Positions 1 to 8,735 are shown, counted from the stretch's first letter. The stretch: DNA of 64,000 nucleotides from a bacterium (GCA_017470815.1 JAFUXT010000003.1:58105-122104); one strand, 5' to 3'. Notes: a model not told the origin generated them from the sequence alone. Made by a program: numbers and translations.

Positions 1-84
1 GTTACTCAGGTTCCGACGATAAAACATGGCAAAATTCAGATGAATTTGCAATCAGGCGAGATTGTTGTGTTGATTTTGAATTAG
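1..84 (+). CDS. C-terminal fragment of an unidentified protein
   Basis: An open frame runs from the left edge to a TAG stop at 82-84 and gives 27 residues ending LQSGEIVVLILN. The closing hydrophobic strand is of the kind seen at the end of C-terminal beta-sandwich domains, including some glycoside hydrolases, but 27 residues cannot identify a family. Its stop overlaps the end of convergent rarA by four bases, which is usual packing here and supports a real gene whose start lies outside the window. Confidence 0.45.
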   Translation, partial: VTQVPTIKHGKIQMNLQSGEIVVLILN

Positions 85-1313
85 TTTGTATATTTTTTCC
101 CGATGAGTTCATCAGGCAAAAATTGTTGTTCAATATCAGGCGCATTGTGGGTATAGACATAACCTATCCCAAAACCGTAATTTTTGGCATCTTTATAATG
201 AGCATCTCTCAAATGCATTGGCGGCGGATAATCTTTACCGCTTGAAATATCACTCAAAGCACCATCAATAGCCATAATTGTTTCATTTGATTTTTTTGCT
301 CTTGCTACATAAATTACTGCCTGTGCAAGCGGTATTCTGCCTTCCGGCAAACCCAAAAGTTCAACTGCTTTATAGGCATTTACGGCAACATTGAGGGCAT
401 TAGGGTCGGCATTGCCGACATCTTCTGATGCGCACACAATTAATCGTCTTGCAATAAATCTTGGATCCTCGCCTGCTGTTATCATTTTGGCAAGATAATA
501 AATTGCAGCATCAGGGTCGCTTCCTCTGAGGCTTTTTTGAAATGCAGAAGCACAATCATAATGTTCTTGTTGCGAATATCTTGTATTCCTTTGCTGACAA
601 ATTTCTTCTATTGTTTTAACAGATAAAAACCTTTTTCCGTCTTTTAAATCACTTGCAAAATAGGCATTTTCAACTATATTGAGCGCATATCTTGCATCCC
701 CTCTTGCAAGGTTTATAATAAAATCTAATACTCCGCTTTCGCAGTCCATTTGGGAATAAGTTTTTGCAAGATAACCAAACCCTTTTTTGATAATACTTGC
801 CATACTCTCATCATCAATAGAATTTAGCCTTATAACCTGAACTCTTGATAAAAGTGCAGGAACAACCTGAAAAGACGGATTTTCGGTCGTTGAACCGATT
901 AAAAACAGTGTTCCGTTTTCAAGATGGGGTAAAAGTGCATCCTGCTGAGTCTTTGAATAACGATGAATTTCGTCAATAAAAAGAATTGTTTTTTGTCCTG
1001 CACGCAGACATTCTTTTGCTTTTTCAACGGCATCTTTAATATCTTTTACGCCTGAAGTTACGGCTGAAATTTCAATAAAATTTGCGTTTGTTTTAGTCGC
1101 AATTAGTCTTGCTAAAGTTGTTTTTCCGCACCCCGGAGTTCCCCAAAAAATCAGGGAAAATAATCTGTTTGTTTTTAGCAAATTTAACAGGGGGCTTTTG
1201 GGGGAAATAACATTACTCTGTCCTAAAAAATCTTCAATAGTTTTGGGGCGGAGTATTTCTGCAAGCGGTGTTTGCTTTGTTTGATTTTCAAGTTCCGTAA
1301 ATAAGTTATTCAT
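81..1313 (-). CDS. rarA: Replication-associated recombination protein A, AAA+ ATPase
   Basis: RarA/MgsA is a cytoplasmic clamp-loader-like AAA+ ATPase that acts at stalled replication forks and single-stranded DNA ends. The 410-residue protein has Walker A GTPGCGKT at about 58-65, Walker B LFIDEIHR at about 111-118, the sensor-1 stretch GSTTENPSF, and the C-terminal RarA half that forms tetramers (FIARRLIVCASEDVGNADP). Length matches the family. It starts at ATG and has no operon partner on its strand. Identification rests on motif order and the family-specific C-terminal half, so alternatives such as RuvB or DnaX are unlikely. Confidence 0.95.
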   Translation of the reverse strand: MNNLFTELENQTKQTPLAEILRPKTIEDFLGQSNVISPKSPLLNLLKTNRLFSLIFWGTPGCGKTTLARLIATKTNANFIEISAVTSGVKDIKDAVEKAKECLRAGQKTILFIDEIHRYSKTQQDALLPHLENGTLFLIGSTTENPSFQVVPALLSRVQVIRLNSIDDESMASIIKKGFGYLAKTYSQMDCESGVLDFIINLARGDARYALNIVENAYFASDLKDGKRFLSVKTIEEICQQRNTRYSQQEHYDCASAFQKSLRGSDPDAAIYYLAKMITAGEDPRFIARRLIVCASEDVGNADPNALNVAVNAYKAVELLGLPEGRIPLAQAVIYVARAKKSNETIMAIDGALSDISSGKDYPPPMHLRDAHYKDAKNYGFGIGYVYTHNAPDIEQQFLPDELIGKKYTN

Positions 1314-1342
1314 AGTATAATGTTAGCATAGTAAAATGCAAA

Positions 1343-1504
1343 TGTCATCCTGAACTTGTTTCAGGATCTAACATATACCGTATTGTGCGAAATATGCGAG
1401 ATGCTGAAATAAATTCAGCATGACAATAAAGGTAAATTATGTAAAAATTACGTCATTCAGAGCAGAGCGTGGAATCTTCGTAATTTTTGCCCCTCTGAAT
1501 GACG
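1343..1504. repeat. Short palindromic intergenic repeats (TCATTCTGAA type)
   Basis: Two palindromic units lie side by side. The first (1343-1425) is bounded by TGTCAT and ATGACA and holds two inner hairpins, CCTGAAC..TTTCAGG and ATGCTGAA..TTCAGCAT. The second (1451-1504) is bounded by CGTCATTCAGAG and CTCTGAATGACG. Related units occur at 2911-2976, 8456-8564 and 31249-31313. They resemble the REP/MITE-like dispersed repeats of many bacterial genomes and contain no convincing ORF. Confidence 0.75.
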
Positions 1505-1516
1505 TAAAGGGAAATT

Positions 1517-2701
1517 ATGAACAGAAAAATTTTTACTATAATATTTATAACATTCTTAATAATAACAGGCATATTTTTTATCTTCAAAAAAACACCCTCA
1601 AATAATGAAGTAGTTTTTTGGACTTTGCAGATGAGCGATTTTGCGCCGTACATAAATGGGGTTATAAGTGATTTTGAAAAAGAAAATCCTGATATAAAAA
1701 TTAAATGGGTAGATGTTCCATTCTCGGAAGGCGAAAAGCGCACTCTTGCCTCTGTTTTGAGTGATAATCCACCGGATTTGGTTAATCTTAATCCTGATTT
1801 TAGTGCAACTTTGGCTCATAAAGGCGCACTTTGGGAAATTCAAAAAAGCGAATTAAGTCAATTTAATGAAGAAATTCTTAAATCACTTGAAACAGACGGA
1901 AAAATGTTTTCAATCCCTTGGTATGCAACAAGTGCAATTACTATTTATAATAGGGATTTAATTTCATCTGTTCCTAAAACTTATAGGCAGTTATCTGAAA
2001 TTGCTCCGCAAATTCGTAAAAAAGGTGCATATATCACTCTGCCAAATATCACAGAAAACGACACAATGCTTAAAATTTTAAATAAATATCCAAAAGAAAA
2101 AAAACAATATGTTTATACTCTGTTCAAAAATCTTTATTCTAACGATTTGATACCAAAAGAAACGGTCACAATGACTTTATCGGAAGCATTAGAAAAATAT
2201 ATGTCAGAAAATATTGCACTAATCGGTGCAGGGGCAAATTTTTTGAATATGATAAAAGAAAATGCGCCGCAGACTTATTCAAAAACTGATGTTGCCGAAC
2301 AGATTAAAGGGGATTTGGGACAAAATGATTTTTCTTTGATGAATTTTGTTATTCCTTTGAGAGCAAAGCATAAAAAGCAGGCTCTAAAATTTGCTCTGTT
2401 TTTGACGAATGACAAAAACCAATTAGAACTTGCAAAACTAACTAACGTTCTTGCTGTAAATAAACAAACTTTGAATAATGATTTTTACAAAAAATATGAT
2501 AAAAACGATCTTATGGCAAAGGCAAGAGTGATTAGCGCAGGTCAGTTAAACAAACTTCAGCCTGTATTCAGAACGCAAAAAAATCAAAAAGAAGTTAATA
2601 ATCTTGTAAATAACGCTGTCCAAAATATACTGTTAAATAAAGGTGAAACAGAAAAAATATTAAAAGAACTTGATAATAATATAAAATTATTAGAAAAATA
2701 A
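1517..2701 (+). CDS. Extracellular solute-binding protein, family 1 (ABC sugar type), orphan
   Basis: The 394-residue protein has an N-terminal membrane segment (residues about 4-23) followed by a mature part starting EVVFWTLQMSDFAPYINGVI and then DFEKENPDIKIKWVDVP, the typical opening of family 1 periplasmic binding proteins for sugars. There is no lipobox cysteine, so it is either released or stays anchored by the uncleaved helix. No ABC permease or ATPase gene lies nearby, so it must work with a transporter encoded elsewhere or be a stand-alone receptor. The ATG follows GGGAAATT, a modest ribosome binding site, directly after a palindromic repeat. The substrate cannot be read from sequence. 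Confidence 0.8.
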   Translation: MNRKIFTIIFITFLIITGIFFIFKKTPSNNEVVFWTLQMSDFAPYINGVISDFEKENPDIKIKWVDVPFSEGEKRTLASVLSDNPPDLVNLNPDFSATLAHKGALWEIQKSELSQFNEEILKSLETDGKMFSIPWYATSAITIYNRDLISSVPKTYRQLSEIAPQIRKKGAYITLPNITENDTMLKILNKYPKEKKQYVYTLFKNLYSNDLIPKETVTMTLSEALEKYMSENIALIGAGANFLNMIKENAPQTYSKTDVAEQIKGDLGQNDFSLMNFVIPLRAKHKKQALKFALFLTNDKNQLELAKLTNVLAVNKQTLNNDFYKKYDKNDLMAKARVISAGQLNKLQPVFRTQKNQKEVNNLVNNAVQNILLNKGETEKILKELDNNIKLLEK

Positions 2702-2804
2702 GGTGCAAAAAATTTGCACCCTACATTCTGCAATGTTCCACCCAAAAATTGAAGCAGATTTATGAAATTATAAAAATAATAAAATAAAGGAACTATATAG
2801 AATG

Positions 2805-2976
2805 TATGTTGAGCGTACCTGCTCAACATAATGTCTAAAATAAAAGCGAATTATAAGATTCTGAAACTCTAAACAGGTTTGCAAACAAATACATGTTCTT
2901 GCGAAAAATTGAAGATTCTGAAACAAGTTCAGAATGACAAATTTTTCGGTTCCCTTTGTAAGGTTCAGAATGACAT
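2805..2976. repeat. Palindromic intergenic repeats
   Basis: A perfect 10-bp stem (TATGTTGAGC at 2805-2814 with GCTCAACATA at 2821-2830) is followed by several partial units of the form GATTCTGAA..TTCAGAATGACA (2849-2976). The whole gap between 2701 and 2998 is made of such units; I see no gene in it. Confidence 0.65.
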
Positions 2977-2997
2977 AATTCGCCTATTCTGTAATAG

Positions 2998-3273
2998 TTA
3001 TGCTGCATATTTTGCCGGATTTATGTTCTTCAATTTATCGGCAAGAATGATAATATAATCTACGACTGTTCTTTCAGCATCGGGTTTTGCTTTTGATTTT
3101 TCGGCAAATGTTTCAATTAGAGTAAAAATAATATTTTTTGCACGATTTACTCCTTCTTCTTTTCTTGGCATAATGCTCTCGCCTAAGGGAACTGCTTTTG
3201 CAATTTTTGGCTGTGGGGCAACGGAACTGACAGCAGACATTGCTGCTTTAACGGGAGAAACACTCATAGACAT
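2998..3273 (-). CDS. Small hypothetical protein, 91 aa
   Basis: The start was set at the ATG at 3273 because an AAAGGTAGG ribosome binding site stands just upstream; an earlier in-frame codon gives an unlikely Cys/Trp-rich extension. The first 35 residues are Ala/Ser/Val/Pro-rich (MSMSVSPVKAAMSAVSSVAP), and the rest is helical and charged (RAKNIIFTLIETFAEKSKA). I do not recognise a family. It resembles the small lineage-restricted proteins that recur in this window and has no operon partner. Confidence 0.6.
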   Translation of the reverse strand: MSMSVSPVKAAMSAVSSVAPQPKIAKAVPLGESIMPRKEEGVNRAKNIIFTLIETFAEKSKAKPDAERTVVDYIIILADKLKNINPAKYAA

Positions 3274-3414
3274 AATAAGACCTACCTTTCTGAAACATAA
3301 AAACCATTTTTCCACTTCACTTAAGTTTTATAAAACATTTTTTTTAAACATTTTGCGCTTTTAAAAAAAATTGTTACAATATTAATAATTCATATAAATA
3401 TTTCAGGAGAAGTT

Positions 3415-3777
3415 TTGGATAAAAATATAATAGGTGATGAAAATGTAGTAAGACCTTGGGGATTTTACAGGGTAATTGCGCAGGGTAAAAATTATGCGTC
3501 AAAAGTTATTCATGTTAATGTCGGGCAAAGTCTTTCTGTTCAGTCGCATAATTACAGGGCTGAACACTGGGTTGTCGCAACAGGCAGAGCAAAAGTTTTG
3601 TTAAATGACAAGGAATTTACTTTAAAAGTCGGACAGAGTGTTGATATTCCCGTAAAAGCGATACATTCTCTTGCAAATCCTTATGAAGAAGAACTTGAAA
3701 TTATTGAACTTCAGATGGGTGAAATTATATCAGAAGATGATATTACAAGATATTCAGATATTTATGGCAGGGTTTAA
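3415..3777 (+). CDS. Single-domain cupin, mannose-6-phosphate isomerase type II-like
   Basis: This 120-residue protein is one cupin barrel: VVRPWGFYRVI, then QSLSVQSHNYRAEHWVVATGRAKVLL (cut here only by domain, metal ligands H45 and H51 region), then GQSVDIPVKAIHSLANP. That pattern is the C-terminal domain of ManC/type II phosphomannose isomerase, which interconverts mannose-6-phosphate and fructose-6-phosphate. The usual nucleotidyltransferase half is absent. The start codon is TTG at 3415, chosen because an AGGAGA site lies 5 bases upstream. The stop overlaps the convergent gene by four bases. Sugar specificity is inferred from family only. Confidence 0.75.
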   Translation: MDKNIIGDENVVRPWGFYRVIAQGKNYASKVIHVNVGQSLSVQSHNYRAEHWVVATGRAKVLLNDKEFTLKVGQSVDIPVKAIHSLANPYEEELEIIELQMGEIISEDDITRYSDIYGRV

Positions 3778-4334
3778 AGTTCATCAAACGGTGAAATTTT
3801 TACTTCTCGGAAACCGTCATTTATCGCATCTAAAGGCGATTTTTTAGCCAATACCGCATCGCCGATTTGAAGATTAGAAACCAAAACTTCATCGGTGCAT
3901 GTTCTATACGCAAGATGTGTCGGGCTTTTTCCGTCTTTCAAAAATGTCGTCGGAATTTTTAGATAATCAAGTAAATCAACAAATTTGTTCCAAATATCCT
4001 GACTTTGTTTTGAATTTTTAGAGCCGACAAGTACAGCCTGCAAATTCTTATTTTTCAAATCAATGTTATTTCGTAAGAAATTCAGCACATTAGAAAAAAT
4101 ATGATTATCTTTATTAAGAGGGATTAGGTGCATCAAAACTGCTTTATCTCCGTTTGTAATCAGGCAGGAAGTACAGTCGCAGACCCTTTGAGTGAAAACA
4201 TCTTTACCTATCCTGCTTGAACTAATCGCCCACGGGTAATCAACAAGATTATCACGGCTGAATGAAGAAGTAATTTTATTAAAATCCTGCCAATACATTG
4301 GCACTATTTTTGATGTAAAAGATATTTCGGTCAT
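3774..4334 (-). CDS. CheD-like cysteine hydrolase-fold protein (tentative)
   Basis: The 186-residue protein shows a TSCLI motif with C57, a following VLMHLIP with H69, then QAVLVGSKNS and LLDYLKIPTTFLKD. This order parallels CheD glutamine deamidases, which have GSC, then GGxAHxxLP, then a KLFGG strand and a late EFLxxxGIPI helix-strand. The similarity is remote and read by eye. No chemotaxis gene is nearby, so a receptor-deamidase role is not supported by context. It also carries the N-terminal MTEISFTSK motif shared with other proteins here. Alternative: an unrelated lineage-specific protein with three closely spaced cysteines (52, 54, 57). Confidence 0.45.
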   Translation of the reverse strand: MTEISFTSKIVPMYWQDFNKITSSFSRDNLVDYPWAISSSRIGKDVFTQRVCDCTSCLITNGDKAVLMHLIPLNKDNHIFSNVLNFLRNNIDLKNKNLQAVLVGSKNSKQSQDIWNKFVDLLDYLKIPTTFLKDGKSPTHLAYRTCTDEVLVSNLQIGDAVLAKKSPLDAINDGFREVKISPFDEL

Positions 4335-4338
4335 GTTT

Positions 4339-4695
4339 TTAATAAAACCGGAAAAATAAAAATTTGCGCTTTTTATAAGGATGTAATATATTCGGGTTAT
4401 TTTTATCCCTGATATATTTAGGTTTCATTTTTTTCTCTACGGTACGAGAAGTTTTTTTCAAAGACGGTAAATTTGTTTTTTTAATCTCTAAGTCAGCCGG
4501 AAGTTCGTCGTTTTGTTCAATATAATTTGCATATTCAATTTGCTTATCAAAATGTTCCTGAGGTTTATTTCTGAAGTCTTTTATAAATTTAAAATAATTA
4601 CTTTGATATTTTTTTATTGGAATAAATGTAAAACACGCAGAAATAAAAATAAATATAAGAATAAAAATAAGTATGATTTTTTGATGAATTTTCAT
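4339..4695 (-). CDS. Small putative lipoprotein
   Basis: A 118-residue protein with a strongly hydrophobic N-terminus (IILIFILIFIFISAC) ending in an ISAC lipobox with C21, so it is probably lipidated and held on the outside of the inner membrane or at the outer membrane. The rest is basic and Lys/Asn-rich with no recognisable domain (for example KKMKPKYIRDKNNPNILHP). It lies four bases downstream of nothing on its strand other than the start side of the CheD-like gene, which follows it in transcription order, so the two may be co-transcribed. Function unknown. Confidence 0.6.
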   Translation of the reverse strand: MKIHQKIILIFILIFIFISACFTFIPIKKYQSNYFKFIKDFRNKPQEHFDKQIEYANYIEQNDELPADLEIKKTNLPSLKKTSRTVEKKMKPKYIRDKNNPNILHPYKKRKFLFFRFY

Positions 4696-4801
4696 AGGAA
4701 AATTTTACCAGTTTCATGAATAAATGTAAAATAATTGTTAATAAATAAGGCATAATTTATAATTTAGAATATAAAAGTGTAAATGAAAGAAGGAGAGATA
4801 T

Positions 4802-7213
4802 ATGATTAAAAAAATTACTGCTTTAATGGCACTATTTATGACATCAGTTGCTCCTGCTTTTGCAAGTGAAGCGGATTTGGTTGTTCCGAGTATCAAGACA
4901 CTTTCACCAAGCAGTTATACATTGCTTTTGATAGGTCTTGGAATTTCTGTTATCGGACTTTGTTTCGGGTTATGGAAATTTTTGGAAGTTAAAAAACTCG
5001 AAGTACACTCTGCAATGGCGGCGGTGGGCAACACTATTTTTGAAACCTGCAAAACATATCTTGTTCAGCAGGGCAAATTTTTACTTGCGCTTGAAATTAT
5101 AATCGGTGCTTGTATTGCGTTTTATTTCGGCTATTTACAGGAAATGGGCTGGGGCGGTGTATTAACAATCCTTGGCTGGTCTGTAATCGGTATATTAGGT
5201 TCTTATGCGGTTGCTTGGTTTGGTATCAGAATGAACACTTTGGCAAACGCAAGAACTGCTTTTGCATCATTAAAAGGTAATCCTTTGAATATTCTTAATA
5301 TTCCTTTAAAAGCGGGTATGAGTATTGGTGTTTTACTTGTATCGGTTGAACTTATAATGATGTTAATAATTTTACTGTTTGTTCCCGGTAAAATTGCAGG
5401 GGCTTGCTTTATCGGGTTTGCTATCGGTGAATCTTTGGGCGCATCTGCTTTGCGTGTTGCGGGCGGTATTTTTACAAAAATCGCTGATATCGGTTCAGAT
5501 TTGATGAAAATTCAGTTCGGTATCAAAGAAGATGATCCTCGTAACCCCGGTGTTATTGCTGACTGTACAGGTGACAACGCAGGCGATTCAATCGGACCTA
5601 CGGCTGACGGGTTTGAAACTTACGGGGTAACAGGGGTTGCACTTGTTAGTTTTATTCTGCTCGCAGTTTTGGGTGGTAAAAATCAGGTTCAACTTTTAGC
5701 CTGGATTTTTGTAATGAGATTTTTAATGATTGTCACATCAGTTGTGGCATACGGAATAAACGCTTTGTGGGATAAATTTATTTATTCTAAAAAGGCGGAA
5801 AAATTTGATTTTGAAGTACCTTTGACAAGACTTGTATGGATTACATCAATTCTTTCTATCGGTATGACTTACGGTGTCAGTTGCTGGTTATTAAATCCTT
5901 TGGGGCACGGAATTTGGTTTATTTTGGCAACTATTATTTCTTGCGGAACATTAGGCGCCGCTTTGATTCCGGAATTTACCAAAATCTTTACTTCTCCAAA
6001 GGCTAAACATACGGAAGAAGTTGTAACGGCGTCACGTGAGGGCGGTGCATCTTTGACAATTTTGTCAGGTATTGTTTCGGGTAACTTCTCAGGCTTTTGG
6101 ATTGGGTCGGTTATCGTATTTTTAATGGCACTTGCTTATGTTGCAAGTACATTTATTCCGTCAAGTCTGATGAGTTATTCTTCAGTATTTGCATTCGGGC
6201 TTGTTGCATTCGGATTTTTGGGTATGGGACCTGTCACTATTGCGGTTGATTCTTACGGTCCTGTAACAGATAATGCTCAATCTGTTTACGAATTATCATT
6301 AATTGAAGATATTCCTAATGTTAAAGACGAAATCAAAACTCAGTATGGTTTTGATGCGGATTTTGATAATGCTAAAAAATATTTGGAAGAAAATGACGGT
6401 GCAGGTAACACTTTCAAAGCAACTTCAAAGCCTGTTTTAATCGGTACTGCGGTTGTTGGTGCTACTACAATGATTTTCTCACTTATTTTGGTTATCCAAA
6501 ATACTTTGGGCATCAAACCTGAAATGATTTTAAATCTGCTTAACCCTTACACATTGCTTGGCTTGTTGATGGGCGGAGCGGTAATTTATTGGTTCAGCGG
6601 AGCGTCTATGCAGGCAGTTACAACAGGTGCTTACAGAGCCGTTGAATATATTAAAGACAATATTAAACTTGGTGATGCGGATGAAAAGAGCGCAAATGTT
6701 GCAAATTCAAAAGAAGTTGTAAAAATTTGTACTCAATATGCTCAAAAAGGTATGGTAAATATCTTTATCGCACTCTTTACATTTGCTTTGGCTTTGGCTT
6801 GCTTATCGGCACCGGGCGAAAAATCGCAACTTGCGGTTTCATTCTTTGTAAGTTATCTGATAGCAATTGCTATTTTTGGATTGTTCCAAGCCGTATTTAT
6901 GGCAAACGCAGGCGGATGCTGGGATAATGCAAAGAAAATTGTTGAAGTCGATTTGGCTGAAAAGGGAACACCGTTACACGAAGCAACGGTTGTTGGCGAT
7001 ACTGTTGGCGACCCGTTCAAAGATACATCTTCAGTTGCAATGAATCCGATTATTAAATTTACTACTTTGTTTGGTTTGTTGGCGATGGAAATTGCCATTA
7101 ACGAAAACTTCCGTCAAATAGCACCTTATGTCGGAATCGTATTTTTAATAATTGCCTTAATCTTTGTTGTACGCTCATTCTACGGAATGAGAATCCCGAC
7201 AAAAAAGGGCTAA
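4802..7213 (+). CDS. hppA: Membrane-bound (V-type) ion-translocating inorganic pyrophosphatase
   Basis: HppA hydrolyses pyrophosphate to pump H+ (or Na+) across the membrane. The 803-residue polytopic protein keeps the family's substrate motifs: EDDPRNPGVIADCTGDNAGD near 241-260, the DSYGPVTDNAQ loop, GGCWDNAKK, and VVGDTVGDPFKDTSS near the C-terminus. At the site that decides potassium dependence it reads GNTFKATSK, with Lys where K+-dependent enzymes have Ala, so a K+-independent pump is inferred. It begins with what looks like a cleavable signal peptide (ALFMTSVAPAFAS). A GAAGGAGAG site precedes the ATG, with TATAAT-like sequence about 40 bases upstream. Monocistronic, closed by a strong hairpin. 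Confidence 0.95.
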   Translation: MIKKITALMALFMTSVAPAFASEADLVVPSIKTLSPSSYTLLLIGLGISVIGLCFGLWKFLEVKKLEVHSAMAAVGNTIFETCKTYLVQQGKFLLALEIIIGACIAFYFGYLQEMGWGGVLTILGWSVIGILGSYAVAWFGIRMNTLANARTAFASLKGNPLNILNIPLKAGMSIGVLLVSVELIMMLIILLFVPGKIAGACFIGFAIGESLGASALRVAGGIFTKIADIGSDLMKIQFGIKEDDPRNPGVIADCTGDNAGDSIGPTADGFETYGVTGVALVSFILLAVLGGKNQVQLLAWIFVMRFLMIVTSVVAYGINALWDKFIYSKKAEKFDFEVPLTRLVWITSILSIGMTYGVSCWLLNPLGHGIWFILATIISCGTLGAALIPEFTKIFTSPKAKHTEEVVTASREGGASLTILSGIVSGNFSGFWIGSVIVFLMALAYVASTFIPSSLMSYSSVFAFGLVAFGFLGMGPVTIAVDSYGPVTDNAQSVYELSLIEDIPNVKDEIKTQYGFDADFDNAKKYLEENDGAGNTFKATSKPVLIGTAVVGATTMIFSLILVIQNTLGIKPEMILNLLNPYTLLGLLMGGAVIYWFSGASMQAVTTGAYRAVEYIKDNIKLGDADEKSANVANSKEVVKICTQYAQKGMVNIFIALFTFALALACLSAPGEKSQLAVSFFVSYLIAIAIFGLFQAVFMANAGGCWDNAKKIVEVDLAEKGTPLHEATVVGDTVGDPFKDTSSVAMNPIIKFTTLFGLLAMEIAINENFRQIAPYVGIVFLIIALIFVVRSFYGMRIPTKKG

Positions 7214-7257
7214 ATAATATAAATTGTAAGTCGGACTAAAATTCCAACTGCTAATTT

Positions 7258-7300
7258 AAAAAGGTTGAACTGTTTAATAACTGTTCAACCTTTTTATTTA
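7258..7300. terminator. Bidirectional rho-independent terminator
   Basis: A stem AAAAAGGTTGAAC (7258-7270) pairs with GTTCAACCTTTTT (7283-7295) around a 12-base loop and has T-runs on both strands. It lies between convergent hppA and the XRE regulator and can end both transcripts. Confidence 0.85.
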
Positions 7301-7614
7301 AGTATTTGTTTTATAAACCCATCAATAGCAGACAATTTTGTCTTATCATTATTTATGTATGTGAGATTTTTTTGTATTTCGTTAATGTAATCCTGACATG
7401 AATATTCCTTAAAACTGAATAATTCAGAAAGAGATATTTTTAATGCTTCAGAGATTTTCATTAAATTTTCAGGTGAAGGAAAATATTTACCCGTTTCAAT
7501 AGAACTTATGCTGTTAACTTCAACACCTATTGTTTCGGCAAGTTTTTCCTGAGTAATTTTATTGAGTTTTCGGTATTTTTGAATGTTTTTGCCAAGTTCT
7601 TTTTTCAAGTACAT
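7294..7614 (-). CDS. XRE-family helix-turn-helix regulator
   Basis: The 106-residue protein has an N-terminal Cro/C1-type HTH: LGKNIQKYRKLNKITQEKLA, then VEVNSISSIETGKYFPSPEN, then LMKISEALKISLSELF. The C-terminal 40 residues are helical (YINEIQKNLTYINN). I chose the ATG at 7614 because the AGAGGTG site leaves correct spacing to it; an upstream GTG overlaps that site. It stands alone opposite the pilin-like gene, whose upstream region it shares, so it could regulate itself or that gene, but no operator is obvious. Confidence 0.8.
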   Translation of the reverse strand: MYLKKELGKNIQKYRKLNKITQEKLAETIGVEVNSISSIETGKYFPSPENLMKISEALKISLSELFSFKEYSCQDYINEIQKNLTYINNDKTKLSAIDGFIKQILK

Positions 7615-7791
7615 TTTCACCTCTTTTAATTATCTTATGACTTATACAAAAAATAATAACCAAGTATAACTGTTATTTAATATTGAAATATAATAGTAGT
7701 GCATATATAATATACAGTATGGCAATTAATTTTGTGTTTAAAATATAAACATGACATTGAATTATCACTAAATAAAGTAAAGGAGACAGGT

Positions 7792-8454
7792 ATGAAAAAA
7801 CATTTGGCATTTACTTTAACTGAACTTTTAATGGCACTGACAATAGTTGGTGTACTTGCTGTTTTGACTGTGCCGATATTGATAAATAACTTTCAAAACA
7901 GGTTGTTTGCAACACAGATTAAAAATTTTTCCGCAGAAATAGAACAGTTTGCGCAGGACCAACTGATTACCCACAAAACCCGTGATTTGATGGATACAGA
8001 TTTTGGCGAGCCGTCAAAACTTTTAACCGACGGACATTTTAGTATTGTAAAAATTTGTACGGCAGATAAATCCTTAAAAGATTGTTGGAAAATTTCTGCA
8101 ACAGGTAAGGATAAGGTGACTTATAAGAGATTAAATGGCAAAACACAAAGTACATGGGGTAATTGTGCTCCTACTATTGTATTAAAAAATGGTGTTATGT
8201 TTTGTTATGGAACTATGGATAATAATTTAAGAATTATCGTAGATGTAAATGGAAATGATAAACCAAATATTGACGGGAGAGATCTTTTTGCATTCTATTT
8301 GACACCCAAAGGGCATGTTGTTGATTATGATTACATACTAAATAGTGGCAGTGATATTAATACAAAAATTTCAAATTGTAGGACTGAGAAAACTCATTCC
8401 CCACAATGGTGTTATAGTGCATTAATAAGTAACAATTGGAAGATGGATTATTAA
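7792..8454 (+). CDS. Prepilin-like protein (type IV pilin/type II secretion pseudopilin)
   Basis: The 220-residue protein starts MKKHLAFTLTELLMAL; the prepilin peptidase site lies after A6, with F7 at +1 and the conserved Glu (E11) at +5, followed by a hydrophobic helix to about residue 32. The C-terminal part contains Cys pairs (KICTADKSLKDCW, YGNC-like WGNCAP, QWCYS) and a DVNGNDKPNIDGRDLFAFYL block, common in minor pilins of this lineage. The start was placed at 7792, after AAAGGAG, not at an upstream in-frame ATG that lacks a site. No pilus assembly genes are nearby. It probably contributes to a surface filament or competence pseudopilus. Confidence 0.85.
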   Translation: MKKHLAFTLTELLMALTIVGVLAVLTVPILINNFQNRLFATQIKNFSAEIEQFAQDQLITHKTRDLMDTDFGEPSKLLTDGHFSIVKICTADKSLKDCWKISATGKDKVTYKRLNGKTQSTWGNCAPTIVLKNGVMFCYGTMDNNLRIIVDVNGNDKPNIDGRDLFAFYLTPKGHVVDYDYILNSGSDINTKISNCRTEKTHSPQWCYSALISNNWKMDY

Positions 8455-8455
8455 T

Positions 8456-8735
8456 TGTCATTACGAGCAAACGCAGTTTGCGTAGTAATCTCATTAAATC
8501 AACCATTGAACAACCTTGAATTCATGGGATTGCCACGAAAATCAAAGATTTTCTCGCAATGACAAAATAAAAATAAGTAAGTTGGGGTTTCTACCCCAAC
8601 ATTTTATTTGTTGGGCTGAAAGCCCAACTTACATATTAACTATAAACCCTCTCTCATTTTTCTAAATTCGCTTTCGCTCATTAAGAAAAATTTCCCTCCC
8701 CCAAGGGAGATAGAAAGTAAAAAATATCCCCCCCT
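8456..8735. repeat. Cluster of three palindromic repeat units
   Basis: Three different palindromic modules fill the gap. Unit one (8456-8564) is bounded by TGTCATTACGAG and CTCGCAATGACA and has inner arms GCAAACGCAGTTTGCG and GAAAATCAAAGATTTTC. Unit two (8577-8632) is bounded by GTAAGTTGGG and CCCAACTTAC; its single arm recurs at 44662-44684. Unit three (about 8646-8735) has TTTTTCT..AGAAAAA and CCCTCCCCCAAGGGAG stems, related to 13186-13250. No gene is seen in it. Confidence 0.7.
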
